Shown here one piece after another: positions 35,452 to 43,358 of a stretch of 64,000 nucleotides of DNA. The notes under the pieces were generated by a model that saw nothing but the letters and a program-made list of their open reading frames with translations, did no database searches and was not told the DNA's origin. The stretch comes from DASXZH01 sp963829965 (GTDB lineage: Bacteria > Armatimonadota > Fimbriimonadia > Fimbriimonadales > Fimbriimonadaceae): positions 108,782 through 172,781 of the forward strand of contig CAWHLK010000036.1 in assembly GCA_963829965.1 (NCBI GenBank), written 5' to 3'. The number at the start of each line of letters is the position of its first letter. The stretch's first letter is position 1. The translations under genes and the position numbers were made by a program.

Positions 35452-36219
35452 TTATTCGACCAGGAGCGCGGACAAATCTTCGCTAGAACTTTGGCCCGGG
35501 GGGGCCGTTCGGGTGACCCCGGTGAGAACCAGATGTGCATCGATTCCGGCGTTCTTGCCGCTGACGATGTCCGTCTCGTACCGATCGCCGACCGCAAGCG
35601 CTTCGCTCTTGGGAACGCCGGTTTCCTTCAAGACCATCTCCATAAGCAAAGGGTTTGGCTTTCCGATAACGGTCGGGCTGACGCCCGACGCGGTTTGGAT
35701 GGAGGCGACGATGGCGCCCGCACCGGGTTCCACTTTGCCGTCTTCGATGGGATAGGTGGCGTCCGTGTTGGTTGCCACAAACTGCGCGCCTTTAATAAGC
35801 TGCTGCAGCGCGCCGTTCAGCCATTGATAGGTAAATGACCGGCAGATGCCCGCAACCACCGCTTGGGCGTCCCCTTCCGCGTATGGCCCCGGGTTCACCA
35901 CATGAGCCCCAGACTCTTCCAATGTCTCCTTTAGACCCGGTTCGCCAACGTAAAACAGCTTTGTTAGGCCCCGCTCGGCACAAATTTTGGCCGCTCCGAT
36001 CGCTGAGGAAAGAATCTCTTCAAGACTCGGCTCAAAACCGAGCTTGGTGAGCTTCTCAAAGTAAAACTGGCGGGTCTGGCCGGAGTTGTTGGTGAGAAAA
36101 CGAATGAGCGCGCCCCGTTTCCGCAGTTCTTGAACCGTTGAAACCGCTTGCGGAACCGCTTCAGGCCCACGATAAAGGGTGCCGTCGAGGTCGAAAATAT
36201 AGAGCCGGTACGGCTTCAC
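35452..36219 (-). CDS. HAD-IIA (NagD-like) phosphatase
   Basis: 255-residue haloacid-dehalogenase phosphatase of the NagD/p-nitrophenylphosphatase branch. Motif I is FDLDGTLYRG at residues 9-18, motif II FLTNNSGQTR, motif III in GKPNPLLME, and motif IV VGDRYETDIVSGKNAG. The C2-type cap lies between motifs II and III. The start overlaps the polyprenyl synthase stop by 4 bp (ATGA), so it is the third gene of the menG operon. A link to dephosphorylation of prenyl or sugar phosphates is possible but unproven. Confidence 0.92.
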   Translation of the reverse strand: MKPYRLYIFDLDGTLYRGPEAVPQAVSTVQELRKRGALIRFLTNNSGQTRQFYFEKLTKLGFEPSLEEILSSAIGAAKICAERGLTKLFYVGEPGLKETLEESGAHVVNPGPYAEGDAQAVVAGICRSFTYQWLNGALQQLIKGAQFVATNTDATYPIEDGKVEPGAGAIVASIQTASGVSPTVIGKPNPLLMEMVLKETGVPKSEALAVGDRYETDIVSGKNAGIDAHLVLTGVTRTAPPGQSSSEDLSALLVE

Positions 36220-37220
36220 GAGCGGCGCATCACCACGAAATCGGCGGCCGCTTTGAGGAGATCCACACTTTGGCCCGCTGGCAGCGCGTCCAGACAGTCT
36301 TTCGCCAGACTCACTTCGCGTTGGGCGGTTTCTCGGGTCCGGTCCAACGCACCGCGCGATTCCATCCAGCGGCAGATCAACCGGATCTCATCCTCAGTGG
36401 CGCCGTTGCCAAATCTCTGCTCGGTGAGGTGTCGCTCGCTATCCGTGAGATGGGGCAGGAGGTAAATGAGCGGAAGGGTTGCGCAACCTTCTCGGAAATC
36501 GGTTGCAACCGGTTTCCCGGTTTGCGCCTTGTCGCCTGTGTAATCAAGAAGATCATCGGCGATTTGGAAGGCGAGCCCGATGTGGTGGCCATAGGCGCCA
36601 AGCGCATCTCTCCATTCGGCTGGCGCACCCGCAAGTCGCGCGCCGACTTCGCAGCAGCACTGGATAAACGACGCGGTTTTCATGCGAAGGATCTCAAAGT
36701 GCTCATGTTCATCGAGATCAAACCGGTTCCGGCACTCCAACTCGCGAACCTCGCCTTCGGCGAGCTCCACAACAGCGGAAGAAACCGCCCGAATGATCTC
36801 GAGGTCTCCATCCTGGGCGAGGATGGACATCGCCTTGCTCAAAAGAACGTCGCCGGAAAGAATGCTTGGTGTATTGCCGAACACGGAGTTGGCGGTGGGT
36901 CGACCCCGCCGCGTAGCGGCGTGGTCGATCACGTCGTCGTGAATAAGCGTGGCCATATGGATCATCTCCATACAGGCGGCCAGTTTGTGGGCGCGCTCGG
37001 ATTCAAAGTCGCTCAAAACGGCCTTTGCCGATAGGCTCAGGAACGCCGGCCTCAAGCGCTTGCCGCCGCTCTGGAGAACATGCGCGCCGATTTGCGAGAC
37101 TAGTTGAACCTGCGATCGGATCTGTCGCATCAGTTCAAGTTCGACGGCCGAAATTTCCGCGCCGATTTCGTCCAGCGCTGCCGGGCTCACGACGTTCTCG
37201 CTTAAAGCTGGAAAGCTCAT
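36216..37220 (-). CDS. All-trans polyprenyl diphosphate synthase
   Basis: Extends isoprenoid diphosphates to make the side chain of menaquinone. Both Asp-rich motifs are visible: the first in LIHDDVIDHA (about residue 85), the second in FQIADDLLDYTGD (about 215). GGKRLRPAFL lies near residue 45 and GKPVATDFREGCATLPLI after the second motif. At 334 residues it is typical of the heptaprenyl/octaprenyl group. The ATG at 37,220 overlaps the menG stop (ATGA); a start five codons earlier would overlap more. Chain length cannot be judged reliably. Confidence 0.93.
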   Translation of the reverse strand: MSFPALSENVVSPAALDEIGAEISAVELELMRQIRSQVQLVSQIGAHVLQSGGKRLRPAFLSLSAKAVLSDFESERAHKLAACMEMIHMATLIHDDVIDHAATRRGRPTANSVFGNTPSILSGDVLLSKAMSILAQDGDLEIIRAVSSAVVELAEGEVRELECRNRFDLDEHEHFEILRMKTASFIQCCCEVGARLAGAPAEWRDALGAYGHHIGLAFQIADDLLDYTGDKAQTGKPVATDFREGCATLPLIYLLPHLTDSERHLTEQRFGNGATEDEIRLICRWMESRGALDRTRETAQREVSLAKDCLDALPAGQSVDLLKAAADFVVMRRS

Positions 37221-37942
37221 GCTTTTCTCCCCCAATGAACGCAGATGTTTCCGAAAAAGAAGTCCCGCCAGCCGACATCCACAAAGCCGGCCGCTTCCAT
37301 CGATGTCTTGAGCTCCTCCCGGCTTTTAAACTTTGCCGTGCTTTTCGGCAGATAGGTATAGGCCTTTCTCTTTTTGAAGAGCGTGCCCAAGACGGGAATC
37401 ATATGGTTGAAAATCCACTCGGACGTGGATCTAAAAAAGGCGTTGCGTGGTCTTGCCATGTCCACCGACACGAACCTTCCGCCTTGCTTTAATACCCGCG
37501 CGATTTCTTTGTGGGCAAGGTCCACGTCGGGCACATTGCGGATGCCCCAGCCCACACTTACGCCGTCAAATGTTTCTGCGGCGAGAGGAATGCGGCCCGC
37601 ATCGGCAAGGACGAGGCCAATGGCAGGCTTGTCCGCTGCCCGTTGGAGCATGGGCAAGCAAAAATCCGCGCCGAGCACAATTCCCCTTTCTCCAACCGCT
37701 TTCCGAAGAGGGGGGATGAAGTCGCCGGTTCCGCTGCACAGGTCCAAGGCTTTGTCTCCTGGCCTCAGCTGCAATTGCGAAGCCGCCCACGCGCGCCAGC
37801 GCCGGTGGCTTGAGAAGCTCATGATGCTGTTGCAGAGATCGTAGGTAGGAGCGATCTCGGCAAACATGCTCTGCACGGCCATGCGCTTTTCCTGGCCCTC
37901 GGCGGCCCACGGCGTCTGATCGGCGGAATTAGCCTGAACCAT
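37217..37942 (-). CDS. menG: Demethylmenaquinone methyltransferase MenG/UbiE
   Basis: Final C-methylation of menaquinone. The family signatures are clear: MFAEIAPTYDLCNSIMSF at the start, the SAM site ALDLCSGTGDFI, and the second signature FDGVSVGWGIRNVPD. Next are LKQGGRFVSVDMARP and a C-terminal FFGNICVHWGRK. The ATG at 37,942 gives the usual length (241 residues); an upstream ATG adds twelve unlikely residues. It is the first gene of a tightly overlapping run with polyprenyl synthase and a HAD phosphatase, which points to respiratory quinone synthesis. Confidence 0.93.
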   Translation of the reverse strand: MVQANSADQTPWAAEGQEKRMAVQSMFAEIAPTYDLCNSIMSFSSHRRWRAWAASQLQLRPGDKALDLCSGTGDFIPPLRKAVGERGIVLGADFCLPMLQRAADKPAIGLVLADAGRIPLAAETFDGVSVGWGIRNVPDVDLAHKEIARVLKQGGRFVSVDMARPRNAFFRSTSEWIFNHMIPVLGTLFKKRKAYTYLPKSTAKFKSREELKTSMEAAGFVDVGWRDFFFGNICVHWGRKA

Positions 37943-38006
37943 TGGAGATTTGGTGGTTATACCTTCTATACGTACCAACTTTCAGAAAATAGTGAAAGAT
38001 GGGGAG

Positions 38007-38184
38007 GGGTGACAAGTAACGAGGGACGGGTGACGGGTTCGGCCAGGAACTCTCAAGCCGGTCCACCGCGCGATACAACGGCGAAATACTTTGGCGGAGC
38101 CTGCTGAAGGGGCCCAATCAAACGTCCGCGGTGAAATGCGCTCTACTCGAACGCCTGCCATCCGATCCCGTCACTCGTCACCCG
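38007..38184. repeat. Intergenic palindromic repeat (GGGTGAC/GTCACCC type)
   Basis: The left part holds GGGGTGACAAGTAACGAGGG and ACGGGTGACGGG. The right part holds ATCCGATCCCGTCACTCGTC followed by ACCCG; the parts could pair over about 15 bp. The right end shares its wording with the repeat at 40,386-40,514. It fills the 243-bp spacer between menG and the flavin oxidoreductase gene, with no gene seen. Confidence 0.65.
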
Positions 38185-38185
38185 A

Positions 38186-39250
38186 CTACCATGCTCTCCC
38201 GTATTGGACCGGCGCTTTGATCTCGCGTCCCAAGGCTTTGGCGGCGGTGCGGGGCCAATAGGGGTCGCGGAGCATTTCGCGGGCGAGGATCACCATATCC
38301 GCCTGGCCGGTGCGAAGGATGTGGTCCGCCTGCTCGGGCGAGGTGATCATTCCCACCGCGCCGGTCAGCACTTCGGCATTCTTTCTTATGTATTCGGCGA
38401 ACGGGGTTTGATATCCGGGGCCCACCGGGATCTGCGCGGCAGCCGTGTTGCCCGCGCTGGAGCAATCGATCAAGTCCACGCCAAGCGGCTTGAGCTGCTT
38501 GGCAAGTTCGGCGGACTGTTCCACGTCCCAGCCGCCCTCCGTCCAATCCGAGGAGGAGATTCTGATGAACAGCGGCAGCCGTTCGGGCCAAACTCTCCTG
38601 ATCGCTTCGGTGACTTCCCGAACAATGCGGATTCGATTTTCGAAGGTACCGCCGTATTCGTCAGTCCGCGCATTGGATAGCGGCGAGTAGAACTCGTGGA
38701 GCAGGTAGCCATGAGCGCCGTGGATTTCCACAACCTCAAAACCTGCTGCCAGCGCACGTTCCGCCGCCTTCCCGAACGCGGCAACTATTTCCGCGATGCC
38801 TGCCTTGTCCAACTCCGCAGGGCTTTGATACCCATCCGTAAACGGAGTGGGCGAAGGGCCTACGATAGGCCAGCCACCGTCGCCCGGCGCGACAGGCTTC
38901 CCGCCGTCCCAAGGCCTCGCGGTGCTTGCCTTGCGGCCCGCATGGGCAAGCTGGGTGCCCGCAATGGCCCCTTGCGACTTGATGAAGGCGGTGATTTTGC
39001 TCAGCTCTTCAATGTGCTCGTCTTTGTAAATCCCCAAGTCCTGAGGGCTAATGCGGCCCCTGGCCTCAACCCCGTTGGCCTCGGTGAATACCAGAGCCGC
39101 GCCGCCAACCGCGCGGCTCCCAAGATGAACCATGTGCCACTCGTTGGCGAAGCCGTCCTCCGAACTGTACATACACATCGGCGAGACGGCAATTCGGTTG
39201 CGAAACTCGATGTCACGTATGCGAAGCGGCGAGAATAGTTGAGACCCCAT
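38186..39250 (-). CDS. Old-yellow-enzyme NADH:flavin oxidoreductase (YqjM-like)
   Basis: 354-residue FMN-dependent TIM-barrel ene-reductase. It begins LFSPLRIRDIEFRNRIAVSP-MCMYS, the YqjM-class FMN site with Cys near residue 26. Next are TQLAHAGRKAS, the substrate-binding pair in EIHGAHGYLLHEF, RIRIVREV and the C-terminal PEQADHILRTGQADMVIL flavin-phosphate region. Such enzymes reduce activated C=C bonds, often for detoxification or redox stress. It is separated from its neighbours by repeat-bearing spacers, so it is probably transcribed alone. Confidence 0.93.
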   Translation of the reverse strand: MGSQLFSPLRIRDIEFRNRIAVSPMCMYSSEDGFANEWHMVHLGSRAVGGAALVFTEANGVEARGRISPQDLGIYKDEHIEELSKITAFIKSQGAIAGTQLAHAGRKASTARPWDGGKPVAPGDGGWPIVGPSPTPFTDGYQSPAELDKAGIAEIVAAFGKAAERALAAGFEVVEIHGAHGYLLHEFYSPLSNARTDEYGGTFENRIRIVREVTEAIRRVWPERLPLFIRISSSDWTEGGWDVEQSAELAKQLKPLGVDLIDCSSAGNTAAAQIPVGPGYQTPFAEYIRKNAEVLTGAVGMITSPEQADHILRTGQADMVILAREMLRDPYWPRTAAKALGREIKAPVQYGRAW

Positions 39251-39298
39251 AGATTAGGTCTTACGAGAATATTGGGTGGCGAGTCGCGACACGATGGG

Positions 39299-39363
39299 GT
39301 GTTAAGCTTTACGTATTCAGTGTTGAGTCCGAACTTAACACTTAACGCCCAATACTCAACACT
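39299..39363. repeat. Nested inverted repeat in the 39.3-kb spacer
   Basis: GTGTTAAG (39,299-39,306) pairs with CTTAACAC (39,334-39,341). AGTGTTGAGT (39,319-39,328) pairs with ACTCAACACT (39,354-39,363). The interleaved arms could form alternative hairpins. The word AGTGTTGAGT recurs at 41,551. Confidence 0.7.
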
Positions 39364-39367
39364 CTTC

Positions 39368-40360
39368 TTATCCGACCGGAAACAGGTCGTCGATTCTTGC
39401 CAATTCTTCCGCCGAAAAATTCAAATTCTTCAGCGCCGCGACATTCTCTTCTATTTGCTTCAACGAGGATGCCCCGATCAGCGCACTCGTGACCTCGGGC
39501 AGGCGCAAAATCCAAGCAAGCGCCATTTGCGCGAGGGTTTGGCCGCGCTCTTGGGCCAACTCGTTGGCTTGCTTGAGTTTTTCCAGCCTCTCTGCTGTCA
39601 GCCCCTTTTCCACCCATTCTTTCCCCCACTTTTCCGCCGCACGGGAATCGGAGGGGATCTCGCCGCTGAGATACTTGTCGGTCAGCATGCCGCTTGCCAG
39701 GGGGCAGAACGGAATAATCCCAATCCCCTGCCGGCGGCACTGCTCCACAAGATCCTTCTCGATCCCTCGCCCCAGCATGTTGTAATAGGGCTGGTGAATG
39801 ACGATCCGTGTGTAGCCGCGGGCGTTCATAATCGCTGCGGCTTCGTTGGTCGCCGCGCCGGAATAGCTGCTGATCCCTGCGTAAATGGCTTTGCCTTGCC
39901 TCACCAAATGGTCAAGGGCTTCCATCGTTTCTTCGAGGGGCGTATCCGGGTCGAAGCGGTGCGAATAAAAGATGTCGAAGTATTCGAGCCCCATGCGCTG
40001 CAAGGACTGGTCGCAACTGGCGATGATGTACTTCTTGCTTCCCCACTCGCCGTAGGGGCCGGGCCACATGTAGTAGCCCGCTTTGCTGGAGATGATGAGC
40101 TCGTCGCGCGGCATTTCCTGGATGATCATTCCGCAGACGATCTCCGCGTTTCCCGGTGGCGTGCCGTAGTTGTTGGCGAGATCGAAGTGGGTGATTCCAA
40201 GGTCAAAAGCGCCGAACAGGCATTCCTTCGCCACTTCCGGTCCGCGATAGCCGCCGAATGTTTCCCACGCGCCAAGGGAAATGGCAGGAAGTTTTAGCCC
40301 GCTGCGCCCGCAGCGCCGGTAAAGCATGTCGTTGTAGCGGGTGTCCTTGAAATCGGCCAT
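39368..40360 (-). CDS. Aldo/keto reductase (YghZ-like)
   Basis: 330-residue NADPH-dependent reductase with the AKR barrel. It has the N-terminal MLYRRCGRSGLKLPAISLG, the catalytic Asp in HFDLANNYG, Tyr in that same stretch, Lys in ISSKAGYYMW and His in FDIFYSHRFDP. The cofactor region GIIPFCPLASGMLTDKYL is also present. MWPGPYGEWGSKKYI and the C-terminal VTSALIGASSLKQIEENV match the YghZ/Kv-beta-like subgroup, which includes a glyceraldehyde-3-phosphate reductase. The ATG at 40,360 is chosen because upstream codons run into the spacer repeat. Confidence 0.92.
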   Translation of the reverse strand: MADFKDTRYNDMLYRRCGRSGLKLPAISLGAWETFGGYRGPEVAKECLFGAFDLGITHFDLANNYGTPPGNAEIVCGMIIQEMPRDELIISSKAGYYMWPGPYGEWGSKKYIIASCDQSLQRMGLEYFDIFYSHRFDPDTPLEETMEALDHLVRQGKAIYAGISSYSGAATNEAAAIMNARGYTRIVIHQPYYNMLGRGIEKDLVEQCRRQGIGIIPFCPLASGMLTDKYLSGEIPSDSRAAEKWGKEWVEKGLTAERLEKLKQANELAQERGQTLAQMALAWILRLPEVTSALIGASSLKQIEENVAALKNLNFSAEELARIDDLFPVG

Positions 40361-40385
40361 GAAGGCAGTATAGCAAGCGCGTGAG

Positions 40386-40514
40386 GAGTGACGCGTGACG
40401 GGTGACGGGTGACGTGTCCGGAAGGCAGAGCCCGGAAAATGCACATTTTCCGAGGCGGTTCCTCCGGCCGATCCGATCCCATCCGGCCACTCGTCACCCG
40501 GTACTTGTCACCCG
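40386..40514. repeat. Intergenic palindromic repeat (GTGACGGGTGACGGG type)
   Basis: GAGTGACGCGTGACGGGTGA and a further CGGGTGACG face CACTCGTCACCCGG and ACTTGTCACCC about 75 bp later. The intervening sequence includes GGAAAATGCACATTTTCC, itself a palindrome. The ATCCGATCCC and ACTCGTCACCCG words are shared with 38,007-38,184. Confidence 0.7.
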
Positions 40515-41495
40515 CTAGGCGACGTGGACCGGTGCGCCGCCCTTGGCGGCGGATTGCCACGCGGCTTCGGTGAGGCGTATGACTTCCAAGCCGCACTCGA
40601 ACGGCGCATCGCATTCCGTGCGTCCAAGGACGCAGTCGATAAAATGCTGGTCAGGGCTGCTGCCTCCGCCGAGATTCTCCGCCAAGAATTTATTCTCCTT
40701 GCGGTCGATCATCGTCAGCTTGCCATCCCGAATGTAAAAAACGATGTTTTCGCAGAAAATGCTCACATCGTCTCGCCAATCGAACCCGTTTCCAACCACG
40801 CTGAAGGAGCCCAGCCCGCCGTTTCTAAACTTCACCGACAGGGCGCTATTGATGTCCACTTCGCTGTCGAAGTTCTCGGTAAATCCGCATACCGTTTCCG
40901 GCCCGGTTCCGGACATCCATAGGATGATATCCAGCACATGGCTTCCTGAATCGTTGAGTTGGCCGCCTCCGGACAGGGCCAGTTCCTGACGCCACGTACC
41001 CTTGGTGGCGCGCAGCCAGCTTTGCCCAAGCATGGAGGAAACGAACTGGAATTTGCCGGCATTGCCGCTCTTGATCTTCTCCCGGATGAACCGATATTCG
41101 GCTTGAAAATGCCGCTGGTAGCTGACCATTCCAACCTTGCCCGCTTTGTCGCGCGCCTCGATCACCCGATGCGCGTCTGCCACCGAGGTTACAAGCGGCT
41201 TCTCGCAGCACACATGCGCGCCGGCGGCAAAGGAATCCAAGATTTGATCCATATGTTGGGTGTGGGGCGTGGCGATCATCACCGCGTCAACTTTGGCGGT
41301 TTCCAACATTTTCCGATAGTCGCTGAAGACTTCGGTGTCCGCTAGCTGGGGGTGGGCCACCTGGGTCTTGTGGATCTGATCTTCGCTTGGGTCCACAAGT
41401 GCGACGATCTGCGCCTCCGGCACTTTGAGCAGATTGGAGATTCGGTAGCGTTGATAACCCCCGCAGCCAACCATGGCGACGCGAACTTTGTCCAT
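40515..41495 (-). CDS. Gfo/Idh/MocA-family oxidoreductase
   Basis: 326 residues with an N-terminal Rossmann fold (VRVAMVGCGGYQRYRI) and the family's ATPHTQHMDQILDSF and CEKPLVTSVADAHRVIEA; the Lys of CEKP contacts cofactor and substrate. The C-terminal alpha/beta domain contains GGGQLNDSGSHVLDIILWM, with the conserved His. These NAD(P)-dependent enzymes act on sugars or inositols; the substrate is not evident. It lies between two repeat-bearing spacers. Confidence 0.92.
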   Translation of the reverse strand: MDKVRVAMVGCGGYQRYRISNLLKVPEAQIVALVDPSEDQIHKTQVAHPQLADTEVFSDYRKMLETAKVDAVMIATPHTQHMDQILDSFAAGAHVCCEKPLVTSVADAHRVIEARDKAGKVGMVSYQRHFQAEYRFIREKIKSGNAGKFQFVSSMLGQSWLRATKGTWRQELALSGGGQLNDSGSHVLDIILWMSGTGPETVCGFTENFDSEVDINSALSVKFRNGGLGSFSVVGNGFDWRDDVSIFCENIVFYIRDGKLTMIDRKENKFLAENLGGGSSPDQHFIDCVLGRTECDAPFECGLEVIRLTEAAWQSAAKGGAPVHVA

Positions 41496-41528
41496 GGGTG
41501 CAGGTTACCTAGCTGGATGTTGGGCGCT

Positions 41529-41567
41529 GGGTTTTGGGTTTTGGGTGTTTAGTGTTGAGTGTTGAGG
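41529..41567. repeat. Word-like spacer repeats (GGGTTTT, AGTGTTG)
   Basis: Two to three copies of GGGTTTT followed by AGTGTTGAGTGTTGAGG. The second word matches arms of the inverted repeat at 39,319. Non-coding. Confidence 0.6.
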
Positions 41568-41604
41568 CTGCCCCGCAAGCTGCCGTAAAGGTGCGTTCGC
41601 CAAA

Positions 41605-42552
41605 CTACTGGCTTGAGCAAAGAGGCTCGGTGTACGTCAGGGTGCCTTCATCCGCGTTGAGAACCGCTTTGATACCCAGCGGGAGGCTCAGCATGTTTGG
41701 CGCGTGGCCGAAGGGGTAGTTCAGCACGAATGGAACGCCCAGGGGCTCCAGGCGGTCGATAACGATTTCCTGCCATCGGCGGAAACCGATATCCGTGTCC
41801 ATCTTCTCGTCTGTTCGCGTCATTTCTCCAACCACAATTCCGGCTATTCCGGAAAGGGTGCCGCTGTTGAGGAGGTGGGTAAGCATGGCGTCCACGCGGT
41901 GGGGCATTTCGTCCACGTCCTCGATAATTAGGATTTTGCCCTCCGTTTCCAGGGCGTCAGGCGTGCCGATGCTGTCCGCCAACAAGCACAAGCAGCCGCC
42001 GGTGACGGGGCCCTCCGCGGTTCCGCCAACGATGGTGTCGGCCACGGGGGCATCGGTCGGTATCATCGTGTCTCCCACCAAGACGCGCAAGAAAGACTGG
42101 ATCACCCAGTGCTCACGCTGCCTGGAGAGGGTCAGCGCCATTGGCGCGTAGACAGTTGGCATTCCCCGCCGGTTGAGGGCTAGATGGAGGGTGGTGATGT
42201 CGCTGAAACCGAGAAACATCTTGCCGGAGTTCGCGATTGCATCCAAGTCCAACAACGGCATGATCCGGGCGCAGCCGTATCCGCCACGCGAGCAGAGAAC
42301 CGCGCTGACGTCCGGGTCCGCAAACGCGCCTTGCAAGTCCCGCGCGCGCTGATCGTCACTTCCGGCAAGATACCAGTCCCTATCCAGGGCGTGTTCGGCG
42401 AGGCGAACTCGGTAACCCTCTGAAAGCAGAAGCTTGGTGACGAAGTCGACTTTGCTGACGTCGATCGGTGAAGCAGGCGTAACGATCTCGACGAGATCGC
42501 CCTGCTTAAGCGCTCTTGGCTTCAGCTCCGCGGCGGAGAGCGGGGAGTCCAT
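41605..42552 (-). CDS. LD-carboxypeptidase (peptidase family S66)
   Basis: Peptidoglycan-recycling serine carboxypeptidase that trims L,D-bonds from muropeptide tetrapeptides. 315 residues. The S66 hallmarks are LVEIVTPASPID, LCSRGGYGCARIM, the nucleophile elbow FLGFSDITTLHL (Ser), the Glu region LIIEDVDEMPHRVDAML and the His region YPFGHAPNMLSLPLG. All three catalytic residues can be assigned. No signal peptide is present, so it acts in the cytoplasm. It lies 8 bp downstream of jag and may be co-transcribed with the yidC cluster. Confidence 0.92.
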   Translation of the reverse strand: MDSPLSAAELKPRALKQGDLVEIVTPASPIDVSKVDFVTKLLLSEGYRVRLAEHALDRDWYLAGSDDQRARDLQGAFADPDVSAVLCSRGGYGCARIMPLLDLDAIANSGKMFLGFSDITTLHLALNRRGMPTVYAPMALTLSRQREHWVIQSFLRVLVGDTMIPTDAPVADTIVGGTAEGPVTGGCLCLLADSIGTPDALETEGKILIIEDVDEMPHRVDAMLTHLLNSGTLSGIAGIVVGEMTRTDEKMDTDIGFRRWQEIVIDRLEPLGVPFVLNYPFGHAPNMLSLPLGIKAVLNADEGTLTYTEPLCSSQ

Positions 42553-42560
42553 TGACTCCC

Positions 42561-43358
42561 TTATGATTCCTCAGTGGGACCGATAACGACCCTCCGATTT
42601 GGTTCCTCGCCTTCGCTGTAGGTGCTCACCCCTTCATAGTCGGCCAATGCCTTGTGTACGATCCTGCGCTCAAATGCGGGCAGGGCGTCCAAAACCGCCT
42701 CTTCGCCGCGCAGTTTAACCTGGTCCGCGATCCGCGTTGCCAGTTTGGTAAGCGCCTCTTCTCGTTTGTGACGGTAGTTGTTGCCGTCTAAAGTCGCACG
42801 AATTCCGTTGTTGTATTGCTGGTTCGCGATGATGTTCAGCACGTACTGCAGGGAGTTCAAAACCTCTCCATGCTTGCCCACGAGGAAGGCCACATCTCGG
42901 CCATCAAGCTCGATATTCACATACCGGCCATTAATTCCCGTGATCTTGGCGGTCACTTCCAGGTCGCCGGATTTCAGGATCCCTTCCAGAAGGTTCAGAA
43001 TCTTGGATGCATCCTCTTCGGTGGCGTCCTGATGTGGCTGGCCCTCGGCTCTGGCTTCGACGACTTCACCAGTCTCTTCCTCGGCGGCCTCTTCTACGGC
43101 GCCGTTTGTAGCAGGCGCCGCGACCGGCTCCGGTTCCGGCGCTGGTTCAGGCTCCGGCTCGGCAACAGGTTCAGGAACGGCAACGGCCGCTTCCTCGACC
43201 TCCAACTCGGCCCGAATTCGAACGTTTGCTTTACCGAAGAGGCCTTTGTGCTCCTCCAGCACGGTTATCTTAAGCTTGTCGGACGAGGCGCCGAGTTTCT
43301 TGGCGGCCGCTTCCGTGGCTTCTTTTACCGATTTACCAGTCGTTTCAATCGTTTGCAT
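42561..43358 (-). CDS. jag: Jag/KhpB RNA-binding protein
   Basis: 265-residue RNA-binding regulator typically encoded after yidC. Domains in order: Jag_N (about 1-55, VKEATEAAAKKLGASSDKL), a low-complexity acidic Pro/Glu linker (about 58-125, with EPEPEPAPEPEP), a KH domain (about 130-200, FLVGKHGEVLNSLQYVLN) and an R3H domain (about 200-265, HKREEALTKLATRIADQV, then KALADYEGVSTYSEGEEP). The linker is longer than in Bacillus. It starts right after the yidC stop. Confidence 0.94.
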   Translation of the reverse strand: MQTIETTGKSVKEATEAAAKKLGASSDKLKITVLEEHKGLFGKANVRIRAELEVEEAAVAVPEPVAEPEPEPAPEPEPVAAPATNGAVEEAAEEETGEVVEARAEGQPHQDATEEDASKILNLLEGILKSGDLEVTAKITGINGRYVNIELDGRDVAFLVGKHGEVLNSLQYVLNIIANQQYNNGIRATLDGNNYRHKREEALTKLATRIADQVKLRGEEAVLDALPAFERRIVHKALADYEGVSTYSEGEEPNRRVVIGPTEES

